A model generated the notes under the pieces. That model was not told where the DNA came from, did not search any database, and saw nothing but the letters and a program-made list of their open reading frames with translations. A program made the position numbers and the translations under genes. This document shows, piece by piece, positions 1-8,731 of a stretch of 34,040 nucleotides of DNA. Source of the stretch: Candidatus Melainabacteria bacterium (lineage in GTDB: Bacteria > Cyanobacteriota > Vampirovibrionia > Obscuribacterales > Obscuribacteraceae); NCBI GenBank assembly GCA_023250095.1, contig JAHFBI010000013.1, positions 1 through 34,040 on the forward strand, given 5' to 3'. Each line of letters opens with the position of its first letter. Position 1 is the stretch's first letter.

Positions 1-2
1 TG

Positions 3-368
3 ACTGACAATTATCTACAGCAAGGCAAACTGGCTGCAGCCGAAGCAAGCGCGCGCCAGAGGGTGAAAGCATGCCATGCGCGCCCGGGTGGGAGGCTTGA
101 GGATGAGTCTGCTGCTCTTTATGTACTTGCCAACTGTCTTTTGCGGCAAGGCAAGCTTAAAGAAGCGGAAGCCACTTACAGAAAGGCTCTGTCCGGACAG
201 GAGGCTGCCTTGGGCGCCGACTCGCAGGAGGTAGCCTGCACGCTGGCTCAGCTTCGCGTCACTTTGAGCAAAGCAGGCAAGCCGGCTGAGGCGCAGGCCC
301 TGGCAATCAGGCTCAAAGGACTGGCTGGCAAGAGCAACCGGTCGGCGGCAGCAGCCGACCGCAACTAG
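3..368 (+). CDS. TPR-repeat protein, C-terminal fragment (5' end outside window)
   Basis: Frame stays open from nt 3 through the listed GTG at 63 (TDNYLQQGKLAAAEASARQRVKACHARPGG...LYVLANCLLRQGKLKEAEATYRKAL); TPR-like A/G/Y/A spacing; ends TAG 366-368. Confidence 0.75.
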   Translation, partial: TDNYLQQGKLAAAEASARQRVKACHARPGGRLEDESAALYVLANCLLRQGKLKEAEATYRKALSGQEAALGADSQEVACTLAQLRVTLSKAGKPAEAQALAIRLKGLAGKSNRSAAAADRN

Positions 369-1456
369 AGCGGGATGTCTAATTTCTGCCGGTAGAGCCT
401 GGTCAAAGTATTTATGTCGCGCACTGACAGACGCGAATGCTCGTCTGTGACCGGATTCATCATGTCGCAGACGTTGGAGCTGTGACCGAGCAGTCCGAGG
501 GCATGACCGAGCTCATGGGTGACAATGTTCTGCAGTACGCGGTAACGCACATCCTGGTTCTTGCTCATGATCAAGTCCAGATTCACTTCGATGACCTGGG
601 GAGGTACTTTGTACTTGGGTCCGAGCTTGGGAATATATACTGGCACGGGCACGCCAAGCCCGACATTGAGCAGGGACACGGAGCCTTTGCCTTTGGCTGT
701 GAATTTTGTGATCGTGTGGGCGCCGAGCAGGCAGCCGGAGCTATCCTGAGCATTGCCCAGCCTTTTCCAGACCACCTGTATGCGAGCCTGAGAGCTCTCA
801 TCGACCTGCACGAAGCGGACAGCGCCGCCGCTTGTGTCTTCCCAGGCTTCAAAACCTCGCACCACCGCCGCCACGAATTCTCTGTCCGGGAAAGGGTTAA
901 TATAGACCGGCACAGGCATGGACTTAAATCTCATCACTTTGCCCTTGCTTCCTTTCAGGACTTCCGCCAGATAATCGGCTGAGGGATCTCCGGGATCTCC
1001 GGGAGCTTCGATGCGCAAGAAGTTCGGACGGACTACATTCATCAAGGAGAGCTGATCTCTGAGGGCGCCAGTGGCGGCAATGTTCTGGGAGCCGCCTGTT
1101 CCTTTTGAGGCAGGCTCCGTTAACGGCGACCCGACGGCAAGGTGGGATAGAGCCTGGCGCAAGCTTTCAATACGCCCTACCAGGGGACCCTCCTGTGGGC
1201 GCCCGAAGATCCTCTGCTCGCAGGCGCTCAGGCGCTGCGCCACGGACTGGCTCTCATTGGAGGTCAAGCCGATTGCCCGCTCGATCGTCTGCAAGGTCTC
1301 GCTCATGGTTAAGGGTGCTGCATCCTGAGCGAAAGCTCCCGGCAGGCACAAGAGAATGCCTGGATAGATCCAGAGGAGCAGGATGAGGGCTGTCGCGGCA
1401 GTCCTCATCTTGGACATGCCACCAGATATGGTTGCCGTCGCCCTTGTCTGATTCAT
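365..1456 (-). CDS. Secreted matrixin/M10-type zinc metalloprotease
   Basis: HELGHALGLLGH (HExxHxxGxxH) followed by a Met-turn-like CDMMNP; hydrophobic N-terminal signal (MRTAATALILLLWIYPGILLCLPGAFAQ). Confidence 0.85.
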   Translation of the reverse strand: MNQTRATATISGGMSKMRTAATALILLLWIYPGILLCLPGAFAQDAAPLTMSETLQTIERAIGLTSNESQSVAQRLSACEQRIFGRPQEGPLVGRIESLRQALSHLAVGSPLTEPASKGTGGSQNIAATGALRDQLSLMNVVRPNFLRIEAPGDPGDPSADYLAEVLKGSKGKVMRFKSMPVPVYINPFPDREFVAAVVRGFEAWEDTSGGAVRFVQVDESSQARIQVVWKRLGNAQDSSGCLLGAHTITKFTAKGKGSVSLLNVGLGVPVPVYIPKLGPKYKVPPQVIEVNLDLIMSKNQDVRYRVLQNIVTHELGHALGLLGHSSNVCDMMNPVTDEHSRLSVRDINTLTRLYRQKLDIPL

Positions 1457-1632
1457 GCCTTGAGAGTCTGCTCGACTTCCTTTCCGGAGAAACTTGCCAC
1501 TGTGGTCTTTTGACTTAACCTGCCAGCTACCAAACTATATGCTACTTTAATGATAAACGAAGGGCTCGCACCACACCAGATGTCTGAGGTGTCAGCTGCT
1601 AGAAGGACCTCCTGGAGACCGAGGAATACCCC

Positions 1633-1938
1633 ATGAACGATGAGTTGCGCGAGCTTGCCGAAACCCGCTACCGTCAGCCGGAATTTCTTGCTGCTCTTTT
1701 CGAGTTGGCCCTGGAAGAGCAGTGGTTCGACCTGCAGCACATGGTTCAGCATGACATGGCCAAGGCTATTCTGGCTGACTACTCTCTGGAGAAGGGACTT
1801 GGCTATCTCAATCAGGAGATTTATTTCAACAACTGGGAAGAAGTAATCAAGGTCGGCTGGGAGGCCTTCTGCGATCATACCGGTCTTTCCTGGGACAGAG
1901 TCAGGCAGCGCCTGGAGCAGCTCCAGAAGCGCTTATAG
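1633..1938 (+). CDS. Hypothetical protein, 101 aa, Trp/Glu-rich
   Basis: ORF MNDELRELAETRYRQPEFLAALFELALEEQWFDL...; divergent from the M10 gene; soluble, protein-like composition. Confidence 0.7.
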   Translation: MNDELRELAETRYRQPEFLAALFELALEEQWFDLQHMVQHDMAKAILADYSLEKGLGYLNQEIYFNNWEEVIKVGWEAFCDHTGLSWDRVRQRLEQLQKRL

Positions 1939-2079
1939 AGCACTCGTCATTGCCGCATCTTATTTTACGAGTTTGTAACCTGTCTGCCCTAATATCCAGT
2001 CACTGGGAGCCGTTGACCAAGAGCCAGGCAAGCACAATCCAGGTGAGGTCCTCTCAAAAAACTTTCCTGCCCGCCAGCC

Positions 2080-2136
2080 AGGAGCTGAACAGCAAGACTT
2101 AGCCCCGCCCAGGCTCAAGTATGTTGTTCAGCTCCT
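2080..2136. terminator. Large structured hairpin between convergent genes (possible bidirectional terminator or RNA element)
   Basis: AGGAGCTGAACA (2080-2091) / TGTTCAGCTCCT (2125-2136) perfect 12-bp arms plus inner stem ACTT-AGCC / GGCT-c-AAGT with 7-nt loop. Confidence 0.5.
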
Positions 2137-2248
2137 CGTGTATTGCTCCTGCCAGCTGGCTCAATAAATAGCTTCAGCCAGCTCAGGCAGACTGGCGACT
2201 ATCTCCTTTGTGCGCGCCTTGTCCTGGTGCTCCCTCAAGGAGAAGCGC

Positions 2249-3331
2249 TCAGTGCTTATAGCGCACGACCATGGCCATGCCGCCCGGAAACTTTCCGTCA
2301 TTGTTGGTCTGAGCAGGGATGATGGAAGCAAGCGACCAGACGCCGGGATTATCGGCGACAAACTCCAGATCATAACGGTCGCCGGGTTGCACGCAGAGCG
2401 TGTCGCGGCTGGCATGAGGCTCGAGTGCGTCCGAGCCGTTTGTCGCGACCACCTCGAAATGGTGCCCGCTCAAAAACAGCGGGCAGGACTGCTGTCCGGC
2501 GTTGATGATACGCAGCCTGACGCGCTCTCCGCTTGCAAGCTCAAGAGGAGCAATGGATGGAGCGCTCTTGCCGTTGATGGTGAAATATGTCGAAGAGCCA
2601 CGGGGTGCACCGGCGGTGGTGCCTGCCTTCGGGCTGACGGTGGACTGAGCGAGCACCAGGACGAAGTCTCGCTCATATGTTCTGGCGCCGGCTGGTTCGA
2701 CGACGATTGCCCCGAAAAGTCCGCGCGCCGTCTGATCGCTCTGGGGCACTTGCGGGTGATACCAGTAGGTGCCCGCCCTCGGCGCAACAAACTGAAAGAC
2801 GAAAGTTTCGCCTGGATTTACCAACCCTGCTCCCTGCCGCGGGAGCCCGGCAACGGATTGCGGCAGCAAGAGTCCGTGCAAGCAGAGGCTGGTCGGCTGC
2901 TTCGTTTGATTGTGCAGGACTATGCGCGCGGCGGCGCCTTCTTTGAGGCGCAGGACCGGTCCGGGCACCTGAGCATTGTAAGTGAGTGCAGAAGATGTGA
3001 CTCCAGGTGTCAGCTCTATTGTCGACTCCTTGACCAGAAGATATATCTCCTGGATTTGTCCGCCGGAAAGGCGTGCTTGCAGTTGCTCGGCTGAGCGGGC
3101 GGCTTGCCCCATCGTCGACTTGATGTCATTCATTTCACCTTTCATCTCTTCCAGCTCCAGCTTCTCTTGAGCCTGCTGGCTCGGCAGATCGGCAGTGTCA
3201 TCGATGATAGCGCCGAAGGCAGTTCCAGGGAAAAGAGAGCCCTGCAAGACGACAGCCGTCAAGAAATATAGGACCAAACGCAAAATGGCTGACATATTCT
3301 TTGTCCCGGTCGAAAAAGGTCTTAGCGGCAC
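2249..3331 (-). CDS. Two-domain multicopper-oxidase-fold (cupredoxin) protein, likely copper-site degenerate
   Basis: AQVPGPVLRLKEGAAARIVLHNQTKQPTSLCLHGLLLP...NPGETFVFQFVAPRAGTYWYHPQVPQ...RGLFGAIVVEP and FTINGKSAPSI...GERVRLRIINAG...GHHFEVVATNG...PGDRYDLEFVADNPGVW...GGMAMVVRY. The start may instead be the internal ATG (MSAILRL). Confidence 0.85.
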   Translation of the reverse strand: MPLRPFSTGTKNMSAILRLVLYFLTAVVLQGSLFPGTAFGAIIDDTADLPSQQAQEKLELEEMKGEMNDIKSTMGQAARSAEQLQARLSGGQIQEIYLLVKESTIELTPGVTSSALTYNAQVPGPVLRLKEGAAARIVLHNQTKQPTSLCLHGLLLPQSVAGLPRQGAGLVNPGETFVFQFVAPRAGTYWYHPQVPQSDQTARGLFGAIVVEPAGARTYERDFVLVLAQSTVSPKAGTTAGAPRGSSTYFTINGKSAPSIAPLELASGERVRLRIINAGQQSCPLFLSGHHFEVVATNGSDALEPHASRDTLCVQPGDRYDLEFVADNPGVWSLASIIPAQTNNDGKFPGGMAMVVRYKH

Positions 3332-4227
3332 TACTTTTTCTCAGGTTTGACGACGGCGACCGTGCAGGGAGAGTGGGCGGCAATACGATGGCTGACACTG
3401 CCCAGAAGGAAATGTTGCACTGCCGTATGACCCTGGGCTCCTAGAACGATGAGGTCGGCGGGCAGAGCGTGGGCAATGTTCATTATCTCTGTTGCGGGAT
3501 CCCCGTCCTTTAGCACCGTGTCCACCCGGGTAACGCCGCCTTCGCCGAGGATGCGTTTGCCATCAGCCAGAAATGTCTCGCCTTCAAGAACCATGTTCTG
3601 CTCGACGCGCGAGACAAATTCCACCGGTGTAATCAGCTTGATAGCCTCGGCTATGCTCACGACATGCACAAGTGTTACCCGGACGTCCCCCTGGCTGACA
3701 CGAAAGAGCTGTAAAGACCTGGTCAGAGCCGAGCGCGCATTGGCCGATCCATCGAGGGCGATTAGAACATTTTTCAAAGTGCCTTCGGGCTTATGCAGCG
3801 GGCGACAGACCATTATGGTTCCCGGTCCGTGCTTTATCACTTTGCTTGAAACGCTGCCGAGGAAAAATCTTTCGACTATGCCATGAGTGCCAGGCGTGAG
3901 CACGGTTAAATCGCAATCCTCATCACGGGCCACAGCCTCGATCATCATTGCCGCCGGACCGCTGACAATTTCAGTGGACAGGCGAGCACAGCGGCCTTTC
4001 AGCAATTCCTCTGCTTCGGCAAATCGCAGGCGCGCTCTCTGGCTGAGCTGATGATCAAAGTCATCGGGGAATTCTCCGATAGCCTGCACGACACTCTCAT
4101 AAGAAGGGAGCGCCTCCTTGACATAAAGCAAGCGCACCTCGGCGTTTTCGAGGGGCACCAGCGCGATCAGTTGATCGATGGTGGGTTTTACGGGATGCAC
4201 TACATCCAGCGGAAGCAAAGTCTTCAT
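3331..4227 (-). CDS. Tandem universal stress protein (two Usp domains)
   Basis: Two Usp repeats: N-terminal ...VLTPGTHGIVERFFLGSVSSKVIKHGPGTIMVCRP and C-terminal NVLIALDGSANARSAL...DLIVLGAQGHTAVQHFLLGSVSHRIAAHSPCTVAVVKP. Confidence 0.92.
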   Translation of the reverse strand: MKTLLPLDVVHPVKPTIDQLIALVPLENAEVRLLYVKEALPSYESVVQAIGEFPDDFDHQLSQRARLRFAEAEELLKGRCARLSTEIVSGPAAMMIEAVARDEDCDLTVLTPGTHGIVERFFLGSVSSKVIKHGPGTIMVCRPLHKPEGTLKNVLIALDGSANARSALTRSLQLFRVSQGDVRVTLVHVVSIAEAIKLITPVEFVSRVEQNMVLEGETFLADGKRILGEGGVTRVDTVLKDGDPATEIMNIAHALPADLIVLGAQGHTAVQHFLLGSVSHRIAAHSPCTVAVVKPEKK

Positions 4228-4387
4228 TTCAATTCCTGGCTATTTTGTTTATCGAGGCTGCCTGTGAAAGCGCTATTTTAGCTTACGGTGAAGACCAGTC
4301 TGCCCTTGTAAGCCTGGCTTTGTCGGGCAGTTATCAGAGTGCGCCGGGGGGAATATTGTATTTAAGGGCCGCGCGAGGCAAAAACTC

Positions 4388-5407
4388 ATGAAATTTTACT
4401 TTCGACCGACGGCATCTGGATACCGAGCTTGCAGATTTCTGTTGGTTTTCTTGCTTGTCGTGTCGCTGTCTGGGCAGATGGTCCAGTCCCAGCAAATCAC
4501 ACCCATAGGTCCGGTCAAATCGAAAGAAAGCCCCGCTCCCCAAAAGCCCCCGGACGGCACTCCGCAAACGCCGCTTAGCGCACCTCCCGGACAACAAGAG
4601 GTCAAAACGGCGCCCAGGCAAGTGGAATCTATCGAAGAGATCAATTTCAATGCCCCGAGAACTCCGGATGAAGTAACGAAATATCTCATCAAGATGCGCA
4701 AAATTATCGACCAGTATGACAAAGTCGTGGTCGGTATTCTCATGGGCTCAAGCGGGCTCAACACCGATCAAAACAGCATCGGGCAGGCCAAGGATCAGAC
4801 GATGGTTCTCAGCGGGCAGATTAACGCTATCGTGCCGCCGGCCCAGGTGAAAACAGCCCACGGACAGCTGGCCAATACTCTCAACGCTGTTGCTGCCTTT
4901 TTGACAACAGGCGCCGACGGCACGCCAGCTTCGCTTCTAGCGGCGATGTCTTTGTCCTCGCAGGTGCACAGCACTCTGGAGAGTTATCACAACGGTGTCC
5001 TGCAAGTAATCGCCAGCTACAACCTCAGCAGTTCTCTCGACCCATTTGGCGGCGAGAATCAGGAGGCAAAGTCGCGCTTTGCTTCCGGTCTCAATGATTT
5101 CAAGACCAGCAAGATAAACTCCTTGCAAAAACAGTTTGCTTCCCCGGGCAACAGCACTCAGTCCGGGAGTTCCTGGGGCGGCTCAGCAGGTTTGCCGGCT
5201 GCCGGCAGCTCCGACTCCGGGCTCGGTGCCCTGAACAGTCTTCTGGGGCAGATGGGAGGCGGACAGCTTAACGGGCTTCTCGGGCAACCGGGCACAAGCA
5301 GCGGCGCAAGCGGACTTGACAGCTTCTTCGGGCAGCCAGGCGGCAGCGGCAATTCTCAGACTCTGCAAGATCTAGGACGGATCATGCAAGAGTTGCAGAA
5401 CCAGTAA
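4388..5407 (+). CDS. Secreted hypothetical protein with Pro-rich N-region and Gly/Ser/Gln-rich C-terminus
   Basis: N-terminal signal (FLLVFLLVVSLSGQMVQSQ); C-terminal repeats LLGQMGGGQ / LLGQPGTSSG / FFGQPGGSG. Confidence 0.8.
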   Translation: MKFYFRPTASGYRACRFLLVFLLVVSLSGQMVQSQQITPIGPVKSKESPAPQKPPDGTPQTPLSAPPGQQEVKTAPRQVESIEEINFNAPRTPDEVTKYLIKMRKIIDQYDKVVVGILMGSSGLNTDQNSIGQAKDQTMVLSGQINAIVPPAQVKTAHGQLANTLNAVAAFLTTGADGTPASLLAAMSLSSQVHSTLESYHNGVLQVIASYNLSSSLDPFGGENQEAKSRFASGLNDFKTSKINSLQKQFASPGNSTQSGSSWGGSAGLPAAGSSDSGLGALNSLLGQMGGGQLNGLLGQPGTSSGASGLDSFFGQPGGSGNSQTLQDLGRIMQELQNQ

Positions 5408-5648
5408 GGCAGCCACGTTCTTGATTGTGCCCTTCGTCGGAGCCCTCCGGGTTGCTGAGGGGTATTCAGTCTGGCAGGCAGAATTGTTTCTATCCGGTCG
5501 GAAACTTTCCGGCAGGATTCTTGGAATCTCGGCATGACAGCGGGCTTATATACATTTGAAGCAGGGAACAAGCCGGGCAGCCAGTGTAAAATAGGCGCTG
5601 CTGCGGCCTTTAGGCGCAGCCTTATTGTGGCTGAGAGAGGATACATTC

Positions 5649-6944
5649 TTGATTGATCGCTACACCCGACCGGAAATGGGCGCCATTTGGTCGGATCATT
5701 CCAAATTTCACACCTGGTTGCAAGTGGAAATAGCCGTCTGTGAGGCACAAGCAGAACTCGGTGTAATTCCGGCCACTGCGCTTAGCGATATAAGGAGCCG
5801 GGCCGGTTTCGATTTGCTGCGCATCAGGGAAATTGAAGAAGAAGTAAAGCATGATGTCATTGCCTTCCTGACAAGTGTGAACGAGATAGTCGGCGAGAAT
5901 TCGCGTTACATCCATCTTGGGCTGACCAGTTCGGATGTTATCGACACGGCACTTGCTTTGCAGCTGCGGGAGGCTAGCGCCATTCTCAAAGCTGGTCTCG
6001 AGTCCCTTCATGATGCTGTTTTGCAACAAGCTCGCAAACACAAACACACGATCACCATCGGGCGATCACATGGCATACACGCCGAGCCTACGACCTTTGG
6101 TTTCAAGCTGGCAGTCTGGCTGGAAGAAATTCGCCGTAACCAGAGTCGGCTTGCCGATGCGACAACGATGATTTCGGTTGGACAGATGAGTGGCGCGGTT
6201 GGCACTTACTCCAACATCAGCCCGGAAGTCGAGCGCCTTACATGCAAGCACCTTGGCTTGACACCAGCGGCGATATCAACACAGATCATCCAGCGCGATC
6301 GCCACGCCCAGTACGTGTCCACCCTGGCTATAATCGGATCGAGCCTGGAGAAGTTTGCCACCGAAATAAGGCATCTTCAAAGGACAGACGTCCTCGAAGC
6401 CGAGGAACCGTTTGCCGTCGGACAGAAGGGCTCCTCAGCCATGCCGCACAAGCGCAACCCGGTGGGCTGCGAGAATATTTCCGGGCTCTCGAGAATCTTG
6501 CGCGGCAATTGCCTGGCTGCTCTGGAGAACGTCGCTCTCTGGCACGAGCGCGACATCAGCCACAGCTCAGTCGAGCGCGTTATCTTGCCTGATTCGACAA
6601 TTTTGCTTGATTACATGCTTCACCGTTTCACAAGGATTGTTTCCAATCTGGTTGTGTATCCGGAGAATATGCAGCGTAATCTGGATGTCTTCGGCGGAGT
6701 TATCTACTCGCAGGCAGTAATGCTCAAACTGATCGAGCACGGGCTGAGCCGCGAGCAAGCCTATGCACTGGTGCAGGCAAATGCCATGAAAGCCTGGAAC
6801 AAGCCCGATGGCGACTTCAAAGGCAACTTGCTGGGCGATCCTGCAGTAGCATCTGTGTTGTCACCCTCCGAAATAGAAAGTCTATTTGCAGCAAACAATT
6901 ACCTGAAGAACCTCGATCAGGTGTTTTCAAGGCTGGGGATCTAG
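5649..6944 (+). CDS. purB: Adenylosuccinate lyase
   Basis: LIDRYTRPEMGAIWSDHSKFHTWLQVEIAVCEAQAELG...; fumarase/ASL signature GQKGSSAMPHKRNP. Likely TTG start at 5649 about 8 nt after AGAGAGGA; the ORF track extends to TTG 5625. Confidence 0.96.
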   Translation: MIDRYTRPEMGAIWSDHSKFHTWLQVEIAVCEAQAELGVIPATALSDIRSRAGFDLLRIREIEEEVKHDVIAFLTSVNEIVGENSRYIHLGLTSSDVIDTALALQLREASAILKAGLESLHDAVLQQARKHKHTITIGRSHGIHAEPTTFGFKLAVWLEEIRRNQSRLADATTMISVGQMSGAVGTYSNISPEVERLTCKHLGLTPAAISTQIIQRDRHAQYVSTLAIIGSSLEKFATEIRHLQRTDVLEAEEPFAVGQKGSSAMPHKRNPVGCENISGLSRILRGNCLAALENVALWHERDISHSSVERVILPDSTILLDYMLHRFTRIVSNLVVYPENMQRNLDVFGGVIYSQAVMLKLIEHGLSREQAYALVQANAMKAWNKPDGDFKGNLLGDPAVASVLSPSEIESLFAANNYLKNLDQVFSRLGI

Positions 6945-6966
6945 CAACAGTGGTCATGGAGAGATA

Positions 6967-8706
6967 ATGATCAATCCTGAAAAGAAATTGTCCGGCATTA
7001 TGGTCCCGGTCTTTGCCTTGCGAGGCAAGGAAGACTTCGGCATCGGAGATACGGCGGCAGTCGCCGAAGCCATAGATTTCTGTTGCCGCCACGGCGTCAG
7101 TGTCCTGCAAGTGTTGCCCATCAACGAAACCAGCGGCGATAACAGCCCTTACAATGCCATCAGTTCCGTTGCACTTGATCCAGTCTTACTTAACGTGACA
7201 CCACAGGCGATTCCGGATCTGAGCGTTGAGTCTTTTGAGCGCCTGGCTCCGAAGGAATTGTTATGTCAGTTGTCACAAGGCTCGGTCGACTACCGGCGCG
7301 TCAAGCTGCTGAAACTGGACTTGCTGCAAGCTGCTTACGAAAAATTCAGGCGCGAGGAGATCAGCAGGAAAAGCGCCCGGTTCCTGTCTTTTGAGAAATG
7401 GCAGGCCGATGAAGCCTCCTGGCTGCCTGCCTACACGCTTTTTCGCACACTTATCGACCTCAATCAAGGGAATGTTCGCTGGACCGAGTGGGCGCCTGAA
7501 ATGCAAACGTTCGAGGGTGCATTGCAGTGGCTTTCTGCCTATGCCGGGCAGTCCGAAATTGAAGAAAGGCGGCAGTTCTTCGCGTATGTCCAGTGGCTGG
7601 CTTTCGGGCAATGGAAGTCAGTGCGATCTCTGGCGCAGACCAGAAGCGTAGCCCTGATGGGAGACATGCCATTTGGCGTCAGTCGCTATAGCGCCGATGT
7701 CTGGGCGCAACAAGAGCTCTTCGACAGACAGTGGTGCGGAGGCGCGCCGCCCGAGACATTTTTCAAAGACGATCTTTTCACGGCGCAATGGGGGCAGAAC
7801 TGGGGCATACCGCTGTATTGCTGGGAGGAGCATCGCAAAGAGGACTTTGCCTGGTGGCGCACTCGTATCCGCAAGATCACGGAAATTTTCCACTATTTCC
7901 GCATCGACCACGTCCTGGGCTTTTTCAGGATTTATTCCTTCCCCTGGCTGCCCGAACGCAACCAGGAATTTGTCAATCTGACGCCGGAGCAAGCAGCGGC
8001 GCTTGCAGGCGGAAAGCTGCCTCAGTTTCTTCCTCGTTCCGATGACGAGCCGGAAGATGCTGAGGCGAATTGCAAAGAGGGAAGAGCCCTGCTGCAAATG
8101 ATTCTGGATGAGGCAGGCATCAGCGGGGTGGTCGCCGAGGATCTTGGAGTGGTGCCCGTTTATGTACGCCCCCTTCTCAAGGAACTGGGCATCCCCGGAT
8201 TCACCATCCCCTTCTGGGAATGCAATGAGGACGATCGATCCCTGACCCCCCGGGAAAAGCTGCCGGCTTTGAGTCTGGCGACATACGCCACGCATGATCA
8301 CCTTCCGCTGGTGCTCATCTGGGAAGACATGGTGGCGCGTTGGCACGGGGCTGACGGGCACGCTGCCTGGCTGGAGGTACAACATCTAATGCGCTTCCTG
8401 AAGCTGGATGAAGAAAGCCCGCCCAAGTTATTCACTAAGGAATTGCACTTTGCCATGATGAAAGCCCTGCTCGAAAGCCCCTGCTGGCTGGCGGTTTTCA
8501 TGATCACTGACCTGCTTGCCACAAGCGAGCGCTTCAATCAGCCTGGTCTGGCTGCTGACTCCAACTGGAGCCAGCGTCTGGAGCAGCCGCTCAGCTTCTA
8601 TCAGAACAGTTCACCGTTTAAGGAACGGCTTGCCGAATTTGCCCGACTTTCCAGAGAAAACGGGCGATTACCCGAGGCAGCGGCGACGGCGGGTACAATC
8701 TTGTAA
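6967..8706 (+). CDS. malQ: 4-alpha-glucanotransferase (amylomaltase, GH77)
   Basis: LRGKEDFGIGDTAAVAEAIDFCCRHGVSVLQVLPINETSGDNSPYNAISSVALDP; RIDHVLGFFRIY; GVVAEDLGVVPVYVRPLLKELGIPGFTIPFWE; YATHDHLPL. Confidence 0.96.
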   Translation: MINPEKKLSGIMVPVFALRGKEDFGIGDTAAVAEAIDFCCRHGVSVLQVLPINETSGDNSPYNAISSVALDPVLLNVTPQAIPDLSVESFERLAPKELLCQLSQGSVDYRRVKLLKLDLLQAAYEKFRREEISRKSARFLSFEKWQADEASWLPAYTLFRTLIDLNQGNVRWTEWAPEMQTFEGALQWLSAYAGQSEIEERRQFFAYVQWLAFGQWKSVRSLAQTRSVALMGDMPFGVSRYSADVWAQQELFDRQWCGGAPPETFFKDDLFTAQWGQNWGIPLYCWEEHRKEDFAWWRTRIRKITEIFHYFRIDHVLGFFRIYSFPWLPERNQEFVNLTPEQAAALAGGKLPQFLPRSDDEPEDAEANCKEGRALLQMILDEAGISGVVAEDLGVVPVYVRPLLKELGIPGFTIPFWECNEDDRSLTPREKLPALSLATYATHDHLPLVLIWEDMVARWHGADGHAAWLEVQHLMRFLKLDEESPPKLFTKELHFAMMKALLESPCWLAVFMITDLLATSERFNQPGLAADSNWSQRLEQPLSFYQNSSPFKERLAEFARLSRENGRLPEAAATAGTIL

Positions 8707-8731
8707 GGCAGGCAGCAAAAAGGGGCTTTGG

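Noticed and set aside
2210-3094. 294-aa + strand ORF antisense to the MCO-like gene
   Set aside because: Shadow ORF of a GC-rich coding region; the minus-strand product has clear cupredoxin motifs and this one has none.
7618-8385. 255-aa minus ORF inside malQ
   Set aside because: Overlaps an unambiguous GH77 gene; no independent domain signal.
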